From Pratylenchus scribneri (taxonomy: Eukaryota; Nematoda; Chromadorea; Rhabditida; Pratylenchidae), in the NCBI GenBank assembly GCA_030063045.1, contig JAQSEB010000002.1, positions 2,914,001-2,978,000 of the forward strand: a stretch of 64,000 nucleotides of DNA, in the 5' to 3' direction. Positions within the stretch are counted from its first letter, which is position 1. Each line of letters begins with the position of its first letter. Shown here in pieces: positions 42,612-55,068 of the stretch. The notes below the pieces were generated by a model. That model saw nothing but the letters and a program-made list of their open reading frames with translations. It ran no database searches and was not told where the DNA came from. A program made the position numbers and the translations under genes.

Positions 42612-42992
42612 GGCCGTTATCAGAATAGTGCAAATGTGGGCTTTATCTGAATAGTGCAAATGTGGAAGTTTCGACTTATAATAAATCAGAAACCGATTAT
42701 AGACCCTACAAACCTTATACCATTTTGTAGATCTAGTCAAGACGCATCGATTGGTATATAATTTGTCACGATTTGGCCCAAAATAAAAGAGTTTAAAACA
42801 AAAAACTTGAAAAATGGTTTAATTGATTTTAATTTTGATCAAACCATGTCGAAATATATACCAATCGATGCGTCTTGACGAGATCTACAAAATGGTATAA
42901 GGTTTGTAGAGCCTAAAACTGGTTTCTGATTTATTATACGTCGAAAACTCCCACATTTGCACTATTCAGATAACGCCCACATTTGCATGGCC
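42612..42992. mobile_element. Foldback MITE (GATCT-core family, copy 4)
   Basis: Long inverted arms with the shared core (AAGACGCATCGATTGG, GGTTTGTAGAGCC) end in doubled terminal motifs: GTTATCAGAATAGTGCAAAT and TTATCTGAATAGTGCAAAT on the left, with inverse counterparts on the right, bounded by GGCC on both sides. The ends differ from the copies at 18894 and 20325 although the core is the same. Confidence 0.8.
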
Positions 42993-43980
42993 CTTTGTCT
43001 TTTCAGATATCGACCCCGTACGAAAAATTTTCACAAAGGAGCTTCTTCACAGGTGAAAGGACATTTAAAAGGGAAAACATGAGGGATTAAACAATGGAAA
43101 AATGATATTGCACAATAAACAAAAAGAAAATAAACTTGGATTCATCAAAACATGGCGATTAAATACATAGGTTAATTATTTGTACATTGCTCTACCTGGG
43201 CCATTATTTTGGCCATATCTCTTAATAAGGAAACAAAAATCCAGAAAGGCGACTTGCCATTGAAAAGCGCTGAATGTCCTCAAAAAAGTGGCTTTTGTAA
43301 TTGTTTGAAAACTTAAATTTTTCATTGGAAATCGAGTTTATTAAACTCAAAGATATGTACGCAAAGAATAGGCATTTTTTAACGAAATTTTATCTACAAA
43401 AGTTTGAAAAAACAAAAATGGAAACATCGCACTTCGCAGTAGCAACTACCAATTGGACATCCGCCGATTTTTTTGTTTTTGTTTTGGCCCTCCTAAATTG
43501 GGACCCAGAGGCCATTAAAAGAAAGGCCCCATGGGGCTGTTTGACCGATGAGTTTTGGTCTTTTTGCTTCTTTTTTCCTTATTTATGCCCAAAAAAACTT
43601 ACCAGCAGCTGTCAAAGTCAAAAGGGCAAAATTGATAAAAAAAATAAAAAGGACGATAAGAAAAAATCTTTTTGGTGGACCGATTTTATGATTGGATTCT
43701 AGCGGAGAAAAAAACATTTTTGGATGTTTATTATTATTATGGAAAGGAGAAGAGACCTTGAATTTACCGCTGATAATGATGACAAAAATTTTGAGGGAAA
43801 TTGGAAAGGCAGAATGAATAATTTTAGGGAGAAAATTGCATTTTTTTTGTTTGTTCAGTTGGAATTGTGGTGTGGAAAATGTGATGACAAATTTTGGAAA
43901 AAATATTTTTTTTGCAATTTTGACTCTCGAGTCTCGAATTAATTGGCCCACTCTTTTCTCATAAGTTTAAATAATTACAA
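42993..43980. other. Gene-poor sequence, fourth part
   Basis: No gene recognised. The open frames at 43301-43702 (+) and 43583-43951 (-) overlap and have no recognisable motif. A GGCCATATCTC-type dispersed repeat starts at about 43209. Confidence 0.55.
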
Positions 43981-44650
43981 TGGAAAAAAGGAAAGGGAAG
44001 CACCGTCAAAGGTAAGAAAAAACGCAGCAGGCATTTTCAATTCCTAATTCCTCTATGTCATCAAAAATTGTTACATTCCATTTGGCGAATTTCTTTAAAT
44101 TTTGATAATATTTCTATTAAAAAATATAAATTATTAAGCAAGGGAAAGTGGCCATTTTTGGCATTTAATTTGACTATTCTTTTCCCATTCACAATTAAAA
44201 TATAATAATAAAATAATACTAAAGTGTAAGAAAAAACGCCGGTTTTGTCATCAAAATAATGTCTATTTTATTTTTGATTTCATTTCTATTTTTACTAATA
44301 AAAATATATTAAAAAAGGAGAAGGGAAATTTTTTCATTCTATTTGGCAAATTTGATTAAATTTTGGTCATATTTCTATTAAAAAATATAAATTATTAAGT
44401 AAGGGAAAGTGGCCATTTTTGGCCAAATTTATTTGTTGGAATATTCCTTTCCCATCCATAAAATTAAATGTAATAAAATAACAAAGGGACAAAGGAGGGA
44501 AAAGCGCCGCAGGCATTTTTCAAAGCCTTTTGTCTTCAAAGTATGACATTTTAATTTTGATTTCATTTCTATTATAAAATAAATTATAAAAATTATTCAA
44601 AGGGAAAATAGTGAAATTCCCCATTTTTGGCCAAATTTATTTATTGGACC
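43981..44650. repeat. Three diverged tandem copies of a ~245-bp unit
   Basis: The order GAAAAAACGC/GCAGGCATTTT, GTCATCAAAA, TTTCTATTAAAAAATATAAA, AAGGGAAAGTGGCCATTTTT, CTTTCCCAT repeats from about 43981, 44220 and 44475. Divergence is considerable, so the duplications are old. Non-coding. Confidence 0.7.
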
Positions 44651-44914
44651 TTGTACTGTTGTTCTCTTTACCCAATATGCCAATTTGCCATTGGGTAAAG
44701 GGAAGGGATATGCCTTGGGAAAATGGATGAGCCAAACAGCCGCGCACACAGGTGAATTCTGAAATGGATGGGCAAATTGTGGGGGAGAACAAAGAAAAAA
44801 TGAAGGGAAAAATTGGAGGGAATTGAAGGATTGGAATTTGAAATGGGAGGCGAAGGGTTTGATTATTGCCTTTATTATATAGTTTGTAAAAGGGGAAAGG
44901 CCATCATCAATTTT

Positions 44915-45840
44915 GGGGGGGGGGGGGGCAAAAAGTGGCTCGAATATATTGCGCAATTTTCCATCAAATCTTTGGAGATTGGAAAAGTGGCCAATGGAAA
45001 AAGCAAAAAAAAAGTGAAATGAGCGTTTAAAATTATGTAAAAAGGGAAAATGTCCATTTAAAACAAAGAGAAGTGGCAAATTTTGCGCAATTATTTTTGT
45101 TAAAATCCTTTGAGGGGAGAGGAAAAGGTGGCTAATGGAAAAGTTAAAAAATGCATCAAATTAGCGCTAAAAATTATGTTAAAAAGTGGCCAAAAAGTGG
45201 AAAAGTGTAGAAAAATGCCTCCAAATTTTTGCGTTATTCAAATTTTTTTTATTGGTCAAAGATTTTTGATTGGATTTGGGACAAAATTTTGTTAGAATTT
45301 TTTTTTGTTAAATAAACCGAAAAAATTAAACATCGAATGAGCGATTTTTGGTTTAAAAAAATTCTGTTAGGATTAATTTTAAAAAATGGAATTATTGGCC
45401 AATGTGTCAAAAAAGAATTTACGGTTTTAAACCGATTTTTTTCAATTTTAATGAGGATGTGAAAATTATATTTAACAAATGGAATTGTTAGGCAATGTTG
45501 GTAAAAAAAGATTAAAAAAATAAAAAAGGAATGAGGTGTGAACAAAAAAAATACAAAACAACAAAAATTAGGGAGATGGGGCACAATTGCGCGGCGCAAA
45601 TTTTTTTCAAGGGCATTTTCAATTGGAAATGGCCTTGGAAAAAACCCGTCCTCCTCCCATTCCCATCAATTCAATCCTCCTTTCTTCCCCCTTTACTTTT
45701 CCTTTTTGCAATGTATTTTTTCATTCACTTTTTTTGGGGGGGGGGGGGGGGGTGGGGTTCGCTCGAAGGGAGGCCGAATGCAGAGGTGGTTGTTTGCGCC
45801 AAAATGAGATGGCCAAAATTGAGGGGGGGGGGGGGGGGGG
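44915..45840 (+). repeat. Three long poly-G tracts (14, 17 and 18 G)
   Basis: Uninterrupted G runs lie at 44915-44928 (14), 45736-45752 (17, followed by TGGGG) and 45823-45840 (18), all on the plus strand. I noticed no comparable run elsewhere in the window. Such tracts can form G-quadruplexes and are known sites of replication-linked deletion in nematodes lacking the FANCJ-type helicase DOG-1. Exact lengths may be affected by sequencing error. Confidence 0.9.
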
Positions 45841-46199
45841 TGGAGCGAGGCAGCCGAAGATTGGGCAATAGCTCAGAATTGGGAAGGCCAAAAACGGCCA
45901 AATGCTCTGTGTGGTAAACAACGAAAGGGCCAAAATGAAAGAAAACCCTCCAAAAAGGGTGATGAATGAATTTTGCTGATATGAATTATAAATACCTATA
46001 TAATTAGGAATAATGAAAAATGGAAATTACAAACTTCCCAAAAAAGAATAATATTAATTTTTTCCGTGCACATGGAAATGAACATTTTGGCTCTCTGATA
46101 TTTATTGAAAAAAAATTGTTGCACTCAACAATTTTAGTTTATAACATTTGGCTAAATTTGATAATTTTTTCCCTTATTATTTGGAATAAATCTTCCCAA

Positions 46200-46690
46200 A
46201 AAAATGTAAATTTTTATGCCATCACATTTGGACAACAAAATTTATTACAAACGAATAAAAATTTGGTGCCAGTCTCTTTACAGCCACTCATTGGGTGCGA
46301 TAATGGCCACTGGGCATGGGCACTAAATGAGGAGAGGGAGGTGGAAGGTGCAAAAGTCGGAGAAACTAAGAGGCTGCGGCATTGGCCTTTAGACTTGGTC
46401 GGGGTTGCGCCATATTTTGGTCTCATCTTCCTTATTAGAAGGGTTTCATAGTTTGAAATATATTTGGATAAGTCAATGGCAAATTGGAAATTTGAGGGAA
46501 AAAATCCTCCCAGCAAATGTAAACTTTTATGTCATCGCATATTCATTATGAGGACAAAAATTAGGTGCCAGTCTTTATAACCGCGCTAATGGCCACTGGG
46601 CACTAAATGAGGGGGCACAAAATATGGGGGGAAACTGAGAGGCTGCGGCATTGGCCTTTGGACTTGGTCGGAGTTGCGCCACTTTTTAGC
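46200..46690. repeat. Direct duplication of ~200-300 bp
   Basis: Two adjacent copies share AAATGTAAA, TTTTATGCCATC/TTTTATGTCATC, GGTGCCAGTCT, TAATGGCCACTGGGCA, GAGGCTGCGGCATTGGCCTT and GGAGTTGCGCCA-like blocks in the same order (about 46200-46425 and 46510-46690). The second is shorter. Confidence 0.75.
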
Positions 46691-47715
46691 CTCTGGCTTA
46701 AAAAGGTGGCAATGTTTTGCACCGCCCAACATGCAACATAAAATATATCGAGGGGATAATGGCCTGGCTAGTAGTGTTTTGAGGAAAGTAAGGGAAAAGT
46801 CCGACTGGCACATTTCCCTTGGCCATTTTTCTTGGCCATAAAAATATTTATATGAGAGGCACAAGAGCCAAATGAGAGGGAAATGGACTCGCAGAAAAGA
46901 AGGGAAATGTGTGGAATTGGAGTGAATGGAAGGGAATTGGCCAGCCGAAAGCTATAAAATGGACAGCCGAGAATAGTGGGGAAAAGGTAGGGGAGGAGAC
47001 GAATATGGAAGACAAAAGCAAAAACGGGGGAAGGTGGACAGCGGCTAATTTGTACGGCTCTGCTTGTCCAGCCGACTTCTATTGACCATCTCTCTTAATT
47101 TAATGGCCAAATATGAGAAATGGCATTTTCTCTTACGGTTTAAGGAAGAGCTCCATGTCTCTGGAGATTATGGATGGAGAAAGGAGGTGGAATTTGGTGG
47201 GATTGAAAATTTATAATCGGAATTGGAAGAGAACATCCATTAAGAATTAAGGAGATATTTCAGCAGATTTGTGCCATTCTTTTGGCCATAAATCTGCAAA
47301 TAAAACAACGAATTCGAAAGAAAATATGCCATTTAAAAGTCATAGGTGCCCTATAAAAAGTGGCTTACATTAAAAAAAATTTAATAAAATTAAGTTTTAA
47401 AAAATTAATTGCCCTTAAGTTGACTCAAATTTATTGATGAGTGAAAAGCATCTTTCAAAAATATTTTATATTTTTCAAAAATTATAGCCTCTTTTAGAGG
47501 ACATTTATATATTAAAAATGGTATATCGTTTTCATTAATTGTTTGTTTCCATGTTGAGATATGGCCAAAGAATGGCCTCGGGTATAAATTAATGAATCGT
47601 CCACATAAGCCCAATTCCACTTGATAAACAAATTCATAAAGAAAATCACGATTTAAAAAATATTTATAATAAGGAAAAGCCAAGAATGGTGAAGAATGTT
47701 GCTATGAAATATATA

Positions 47716-47949
47716 CTGTAAATTTCCTATTAGAAGCCCACTCCCTATTTGAAGCCCAGTCTCTATTAGAAGCCCACCACTCCTTTGAATTTTTTTTACA
47801 AATAACCAATTTTTAAGTGAAATTAAACCGAAAAAGACAAAATTAAGCCGAAATAAGCATTTTTAATTTTTCAAAAATTCCAAAAATTCCCCACCCTAGA
47901 GAGGCTCCGAAATTTATAAGCCCATGGGCTTCTAATAGGAAATTTACAG
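47716..47949. mobile_element. Tc1/mariner-like MITE with TA target site, copy 1
   Basis: Ends are CTGTAAATTTCCTATTAGAA and its exact inverse (TIR about 25 bp, through GCCCA), flanked by TA on both sides (47714-47715, 47950-47951). The element is 234 bp without an open frame. A second copy with CCGTGAATTTCC-type ends is at 62896. The TA target and short TIR fit Tc1/mariner elements. Confidence 0.82.
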
Positions 47950-47951
47950 TA

Positions 47952-50832
47952 GGCAAAAAGGCACCGGACAGCAGGAATTGTCTTTTTAAAATAATGCAAA
48001 GTGGGTAGTGGGGAATGGTCACATTGCGGGAAAGGCGGTGTAAGGCATTTTGTGATATTGAGAGGGAAAATTGGTGCAGAGGTCCCATTTTGGTGCCGGT
48101 TGGCGCAACCACAAAAGTCTCGACTCCCGTCTGACTCTGGCTATTGGGCACGCGCCACCAAATAAAAATGGACATTCTTTCGCTCCTATTAGGCCAGCGA
48201 AATGGACATTTTTACAGGGAATTTGTATTTATAAATAATGCTGGGCAAATGTTTGGTTGGCGTAGGCCAGCGGCAGATTGACTATTGGGATTTGTGTAAA
48301 AATGGACACGACATATTTACGGACGGACGGATGCATCCTCATTCCTCTTTCGGAAATTATTTTTTTTTACTAATTTTAATGGTCTATAAATGGAATTTTT
48401 GATTCAATTTTTGGGAATTATTTTTAGAAAGAAGCCGCTTTTACCTAAAGTTTATTTTGTGATGTCATTTATGGCAAATTCTTCTGACTTTTACGAAAGA
48501 GAATTGAGCACATAGATTGAATAAGAGTATCGCCATTCTTTTGGTCATAGTTCAACCAAGGAAGCAACCAATTCAGTAAGGCGATATATCGTTGAAAAAC
48601 TCTAAAAATCCACTAAAAATGGCTTTCCTGATTTTTTGTAAATTTAGATAATTAATGAAATTCGTGGCTTTTTCTTCAAATGCATTCAATTTTTTTCATC
48701 CACATCAAAAAACATGTAAAATATATTAAAATTGAATTTCATAAAATTAATAAAAACCACTTTTTAGAAGACTTTTAGTAGGACTTTCGAAAAAATATTT
48801 CTTTTTCATGTTTTAATTATTGTGGTTATTGCGTCGTTAAGCTATGGCCTAAAAAATGGCGCAGGGCATTCTAAAATAAAATTATTCAATTGTTCCCACT
48901 AAAATAAAATTTAAATCCTATGAAAATAATTAAATTCATTAAGTATATAATATGGGTTCAATTATTTTGTAAATAATTTGCTAAAAAATTTCTTATAATA
49001 ATTATTTAGGCCATAAAATAATATGATTTAGGCGAAAAAATGCGATTGTTTTACATGGCTGAAAACAAATAATTTGGATATAATATTAACGAGCCTATTT
49101 ATTAGTTAATTTCTTGAAGCAAAACAATATTTATATTTGTTTTAAACAAGCTGAAAATAAATTGGATTGTTGCCATCAGAGCTGGCCGATTTATTTTTAT
49201 TGTAAAAATTGCTTTTCACTCTTGGACGAGACTCTTTGACTGCTTGAATTGGCTTTTTCCCTTTTTCTTCTTATCAGTAAATCATCGCGGAAAACAATTT
49301 GAGGAGAGCGCAACAAAATGGGTGGAAAAAGGGATTCGGGAAGAAAAGAGGCCGAATTGGGAAAATGGCCAATAAAGGCCATTAAAAAGGACATTTCCCT
49401 CCAAATGGGCTGCTTTGCTGGATTGGCCATTTCTCTTTCCCATTTTGTTAACCTTAAAATTTTGGGCTCAAAAATGTTGCGATAAGCGAATAGTCATTAT
49501 TACAATAGGAAAGGCTGGAAAATAGCAAATTGAAAGGGTAAAAGAGGAAGAAATAATAGCAAAAAAGGAATAATTAAAACAATAGAAGGAAAAAATTAAA
49601 ATATTTTGATAATACTATTAATATTTATATATATTTTTGAAAATAGTGATTGAGGAAAATGGCCGAATTGGGAGAAAAACGGCCATTATGGGCCATTAAA
49701 AAGGACATTTTCCTCCAAATGGGCTGCTCTTGCTGGATTGGCCATTTATCTTTCCCATTTTGCTAGCCCTAAAATATTTGGGCCCAAAAATGTTGCGATA
49801 AGCCAGCAGCCATTATTATAGAAGGAAGGAGACAAAAATTACAAAATGGAAAGAGGAGAAAGAATAATTAAAACAATAGAAAGGAAAAAATATCTTATAT
49901 GATGGAAATATATTTATATTTATTTGTATATTTGTTACAGTCGTTACTGAATTTTGTAGCCGATTTCTGATTCCGTTGGAGCTTTTTCATAGCTGCCATT
50001 TCATCGCCATCATTAAATGGCTCCCATTCGTTTCGAAATGATCGATTCACGTGGGGAAATATAAATTTTGGCCAGATTAGTTCAAATTAAAAAGTCGGTT
50101 CAAAGACTCAAGATTTCAAATGACAATAACTTAGGTTCAAAATGGTTAAAATTGATTTGAAATTGAAATCTTAAAGAAATCTGATTTTAGTGAAACGATT
50201 ATAGGATTAAGGCTCTAGGATAATCAGAATATGCCGAATACAAAATCTACTGAAAATTCAGTATCGGCTACAACATATATCCAATCGTAAATTATCAGCA
50301 CATTACAATTTAATTTTTAAAAATATTCCTTAGCAATTTTGTCATATTTTTCTTGTAAGTATAAATTTTTTATTCTTTTTACATTCATTTCATATTTTGA
50401 CTAGTAATTTTCCCAGACTTTTTAATTTGGATTTTTAAACCCAATATACCTTTGCTATGCATTCGTCATCATTTTTCCCAAAAATATAATTTAATTTTAA
50501 TGAAATCATCATCAAAATTTATCTGATTGAAAATAGGATGAAATCATTATTTTGGCTGCCGGCTGGGATGAATCATTTTCATTGCTTAATAAAATTTTCA
50601 TTTGGATGATTTTATTTAATACATTCACTATTTTTATTCATCTATTTTCTCCGATTTTATTCACTTTTTTTTATGAAAATCGTACAAAAACGGAATAAAA
50701 TTATACTTAAAATGTATTAAATTAGTCCAAATTAAATTAATTGAATTTTTATTACAAATAAATTAAAATTTTTTAAGTACATAAATCAAATTTTCATTCC
50801 TCCCATCAATTTCTGAAAACATTGACTTCAAC
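47952..50832. other. Gene-poor sequence, last part before the cysteine-rich gene
   Basis: It contains a diverged GGTCATAGTTC repeat at about 48540 and a direct duplication at about 49302-49840 (CCTCCAAATGGGCTGC, GGCCATTTCTCTTTCCCATT, AAAAATGTTGCGATAAGC in both copies). No gene is recognised. The last few hundred bases should include the promoter of the gene starting at 50833. Confidence 0.6.
49302..49840. repeat. Direct duplication of ~200 bp
   Basis: Blocks GCCATTAAAAAGGACATTT, CTCCAAATGGGCTGC, GCTGGATTGGCCATTT and AAAAATGTTGCGATAAGC occur in the same order from about 49302 and again from about 49660, with roughly 85-90% similarity judged by eye. Confidence 0.75.
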
Positions 50833-52861
50833 ATGTGCCGTATCATCTTTCTCCTTTTGCTGCTGGCTTCAATCGTGCCATTGCTGCTTGAAGGTAGGAG
50901 AAAATACTGTAGAATAGGGGAAATGGAAATATGCCTTTAAGTAATATCAAAATTTGCAATTTAATTGTATTTTTTTCTTACTGAATTTTATGTGCACTGA
51001 AAATGCCTATTATATGTATTATGAATATGCCGTCTACATATTACAATTTAATTTTTGTGATATTTTAACCAGGTGCCAAGTGCTACCAAGGCCCCAATGG
51101 ACCTTCTGCTGCCTATACCGAGACCGATTGCTCACCATCACCATCGGCTGACAATGCCAATGGCAATGGCACATGTTTCGTGTTGGAGTGCATCAGCACC
51201 AGTGGCGCGCAACTCGAAAGTATTTCGACAATTTTATTATTCCCCTTTCCATATTAGTATTGTCTATTGAATTGATCAAAATCAACAAAATAAAAGAAGC
51301 TTGAATAGAATTCTTTTGTGATCAATCAAAAAAAAATTTTTTTTAAATCTATTCTTTTAATTATGTATATTGGAATTTTTTAAATATAATTATTGATTAA
51401 AATGAAATTTTTCCACGCAAAAGTGATTCCATTTTCATTTATTTTCGCTTCTTTAGAGATTCTGTAATTGATCATTGACAATTTAAGACCCATTTAAAAT
51501 ATTTATTTCTTTTAATTTTAAGCTCGTGGTATGGGATGTGGCACCTGTGCCAATCGCAATTTGGATGGGTTGCATGGCTGCAAATGCACAAATTGTGTTG
51601 GAAATCTTTGCAATGCCAAGCCTAAAGGTGGGATTATTAAAGGGAATGAAAATAAAAATTAGATGGTTTTGAAAAAAAAAAAAATAAATTAAAAATTCCA
51701 TTTCAAAATTTGGCATTTGACTGATGAGGTCAGAAAATCTGCCCCTTTGCATATATTCTTCCATTCAAAACCATACTTAAAAGTTGTTAAGCCACTCATA
51801 AAACTTCTTGACTTGAATTTTAAATTCGAAATTGCAACAAAAATGGGTTTTATCATAAAATTCCTTTTTATTCATTTTGTTTATTAGGCTTGGTCAAATA
51901 GCCCATAAATTTGATCCATACCATAATCTCATAATCATTTACCTTTTTTTTTTTTTGATAGGAGCCATCAAACAATGCTATGGCGGCCAACCCTATGTTT
52001 TGGCAAGTAATTATGGTATGGTCAATTGCGACATTTCGAACAATGATGGCTGTCAGATGAAGATTTGTGGAGAGCTTTATAGAGGTTGTTATTTGTTTTA
52101 ATGATGCTCATTAATATATAATTAAAATAATAATAATATGATAATTTTTTTCCACAAATATGATTTAAACGGTTTAACTCGCTTAGTTTTTCAATTTAGA
52201 CAAATAAATGTATGCCTAAAACGGATTTCTGATTTATTAGAAGTCAAAAAATTGTTTTATTGGTTAAAAATAGTAACCAAATAATATCTTCTTATTTTAA
52301 GACTACCATAAAGGCTGTGGAAAATGTGTCTCAGCAATTGATCAAAATGGATGCAAATGTTACGATTGTGTTGGGGACAATTGCAATAAGGGAGGTTGGT
52401 ATTTAATATTTTGTAAGAAGAAAAGCAAAATATTGCCAATAAAATGTTTAAAAAAGGTACTTGTATTTTTTAGAAGGAAGTGTCTCCCCTTAAGGTGATT
52501 AGGGTTAGGGTTAGGGAATAACCTATCCCCTATAAGTACCCTAACCCTATAAAGGATGACCAATGGGGATCACCGGTACCTTCCCCTATTGACCTAAAAA
52601 AAACTGCTCCCAGATAATTAACAAGTAACTAAAAAAAGTACTAATTGGGATTGTGTGAATTTTTGTACTTTTTTAATATAAAAAAATATGGTGATGATTC
52701 TAAATTTGGCACTAAAAGTTCTTATCCTCCGATTGTTATGCCTCGATTTTGTGATAATTTTTTTTATTTAAGATGCCAACTGTCTCAGCTTGTATTTCAG
52801 CCAAATGATGTTTGACCCGGAGCAATGTGAGTATTGGATGAAGGATGCCGACAAAATTTGA
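50833..52861 (+). CDS. Secreted protein with two ten-cysteine modules
   Basis: Exons 50833-50893, 51073-51219, 51523-51627, 51962-52084, 52302-52394 and 52773-52861 join in phase to 205 residues. Residues 1-20 (MCRIIFLLLLLASIVPLLLE) form a signal peptide; no membrane anchor follows. Module 1 has Cys at 24, 40, 55, 60, 75, 78, 89, 91, 94 and 99, and module 2 at 110, 127, 135, 140, 151, 154, 163, 165, 168 and 173. Both end CKCxxCVGxxCN and begin with a CY pair. All five introns are phase 1 and each module is cut once at the same place (after the fourth Cys), so the modules arose by duplication. A short tail with C180 and C195 follows, and AATAAA lies at 52876. The final CxxD/GxxCN recalls Ly6/uPAR three-finger domains, but the central CxxC...CxCxxC is unlike them. 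The family was not recognised; the role is probably extracellular. Confidence 0.82.
52490..52560 (+). repeat. Short TTAGGG-like repeat with inverted partner
   Basis: Three TTAGGG-type units (GATTAGGGTTAGGGTTAGGG) are followed about 30 bases later by CCCTAACCCT, so the intron segment can fold back. It sits between exons 52394 and 52773 of the cysteine-rich gene. Too short to be a telomere. Confidence 0.6.
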
Positions 52862-53318
52862 AGAAAGAAGCGGAGAATAAAATGGATATTTTTCCATGAT
52901 TTTTTAATATATTTTTGAGAGTGATTATTAATTGGGGCCCGACCCTCCAAATATTGTATTGAATAAGGGCACCCCTTCTATTTAATGAAAATAAAATGTT
53001 AAATCAATGAAAAATTTCAATTTAAATTTGCCTATTTTGAGATTGTGAATTCAATTTTAAATTAAACCAATATGAATTTTTCGACATTTATTGAAATTTT
53101 TATTTGGGACAATTTTTTTTATCAAACCAGTATTAATTGAAAAGGTTGATGAATAAATCCTTCCTATAAATGAATCTGACAGTAACAGTATTTAGCAATT
53201 TTTGCTGATTTCCCACATTGTGCCATTGGTCAAATCTTTTTATCATGTCATTTTCCATTTTTTTCTTTCCGAAATTATTATAAAAACAATGGATGGGCAT
53301 GGGCTTATTAGAAAAGAG

Positions 53319-54179
53319 GGTACTTATGGAGATTGGCCCCTACAAGAGAAAGGACGGAGAGGGAGGGAAGGAATTGATGGAAGGGAAATGTGTCACTCAT
53401 CATATTGAGATGAAGGGAATGGATTCAGCGAGGGAGAAATGAATTTCCTCGTGCGGGGAAGATTCCTAAAACGGTAAAATGTGAACTAAGAATTAAATAT
53501 AAAATTGGAATAAAAATCAGAGAAAAAAACTTAGTTCATCACAAACAAAAGTGTTTTTATTTCATCCAAATATTGTGTTTTTAATTCTATTATTTTTTCA
53601 AACATTTTTTTAAAGAATTGTGTATTTGTGTTCTAGACATTTTCTATTTTTATTTTCCTAAACATTGAATGATTTTGTTTTTATAAATTTTAAAAAATAT
53701 TTAGTTTTTTAATGTTTTAATTTTATATATACTGTGTAACCTCTTTTGATTTCCCATGGGGAATTATTTTTCAACTCCTTAAAAATTGGGAAAATTAGAG
53801 TCTAACTCCTTTAATTTGTGGATATTTATGAATTAAACACATAAGATTTTGTAGATCTTTAAAGAATTTAGAAAATTCGATTAAAATTTATTTTAATTTA
53901 TATTGCCTAGTTATGAATCTTCAAAATCGAGGGTGGGGAATTAAAAGAGTTATACATTAAATATTTTATTATTTTTATTCAGAATTATTTTAATTTTTAA
54001 TCAAAACTTTAAATTAGAATTTGCACCGTTTAGGAATCTTCCCCGCACGAGGAAATTCATTTCTCCCTTGCTGAATCCATTCCCTTCATCTCAATATGAT
54101 GAGTGACACATTTCCCTTCCATCAATTCCCTCCCTTCCATCAGTCCTTTCTCTTGTAGGGGCCAATCTCCATAAGTACC
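53319..54179. mobile_element. Foldback transposon, GGTACTTATGG family (8-bp TSD), with nested element
   Basis: The ends are GGTACTTATGGAGATTGGCC and its exact inverse. The arms are about 155 bp and over 90% alike (53319-53476 and 54026-54179), including CATCATATTGAGATGAAGGG and TTTCCTCGTGCGGGGAAGAT. The whole is flanked by GAAAAGAG (53311-53318, 54180-54187). The 550-bp centre contains a second element at 53732-53955. Without an open frame it is non-autonomous. End type and TSD length match the GGTAATCC family at 30077, though the sequences differ. Confidence 0.88.
53732..53955. mobile_element. Nested element related to 7779-8206
   Basis: It carries CCCATGGGGAATTATTTTTC, AAAATTGGGAAAATTAGAG, TTAATTTGTGGATATTTATG and TCAAAATCGAGGGTGGGGAA in the order found in the element at 7779, and ends in an inverted CTCTTTTGATTTCCC / GGGGAATTAAAAGAG pair. 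It lies inside the foldback transposon at 53319-54179, so either it inserted there or it is part of that element. Confidence 0.6.
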
Positions 54180-54187
54180 GAAAAGAG

Positions 54188-55068
54188 GAGAACACAAACA
54201 CAAAAATATTCCCTCTATTTATAAAAGTATGGGAGATAAATCTTTTTATTTTCTACTAATAAATAAAAATTTTTAAGCATTTATTATTTTCTAATGCCTA
54301 TAAAATAACAAAATGGATGGATAAAAAATTGATGGCATTTTTATGTGCCTTTTTCTTCTTGCTCATTCAACTTTTCCAAAATCTTGATATTGAAAATTGA
54401 ACAGACGGCTGAAATTGTTGGCAAAAAGTGGCAACAAAATGGCAAACAAATTATCGTGATTTATGGTATGGAATTTGAAGTGTGTTTTTATTATTGGAAA
54501 ATATGGAAAGTGGAACTTAATATGATTCATCGTCCCTCTTCTGGCCATAATCAAATCGATATCCTTCTTTTCCATTTTCCATCTACCTATTCCACTCGTC
54601 CATCCACATTTTCATTCACAGCTTTTGTCCGTCCGCATTCACATTACTGGCCAAAGTGATACTTTCATTGTATCAATATTTTTCATTGATTCGTCCTCCA
54701 ATTTTCAAACTTAGTTCGGTACTTATCGGTAATCTACCAACTACCAAGTGATTTTTCCACTCAAATTGCCTTAAGTTACTCCCAAAATTGGTCAATCCAT
54801 AAATTACCTCATTTTTTCCTCATTTTACAATTAAATATGAATATTATCTCATATCTCCTCTGGTAGATAATTGATAAGTTCTTTAATTCAACAATAAAAC
54901 CATTAATATTTCATCCTTTTCAAATCCATTTTATCCGGAATCGGGAATCTGAATTCCAATTTCAATCCCTTAATTCGTGGTTCTTCAGCCTAGCAGCAGT
55001 CCCACATCCCACTATTCATTTTAATATAATTTTTGAATTTTTATATTTAATAAAATTACTATTTTAAT
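54188..55068. other. Upstream region of the SLC5-like gene
   Basis: AT-rich sequence without a recognised gene. An open frame at 54345-54659 lacks motifs and is not joined to anything. The region should hold the promoter of the symporter gene starting at 55069. Confidence 0.6.

Noticed and set aside
52490..52560. TTAGGG repeats as telomeric DNA
   Set aside because: Only three units, in an intron, with an inverted partner. Nematode telomeres normally use TTAGGC.
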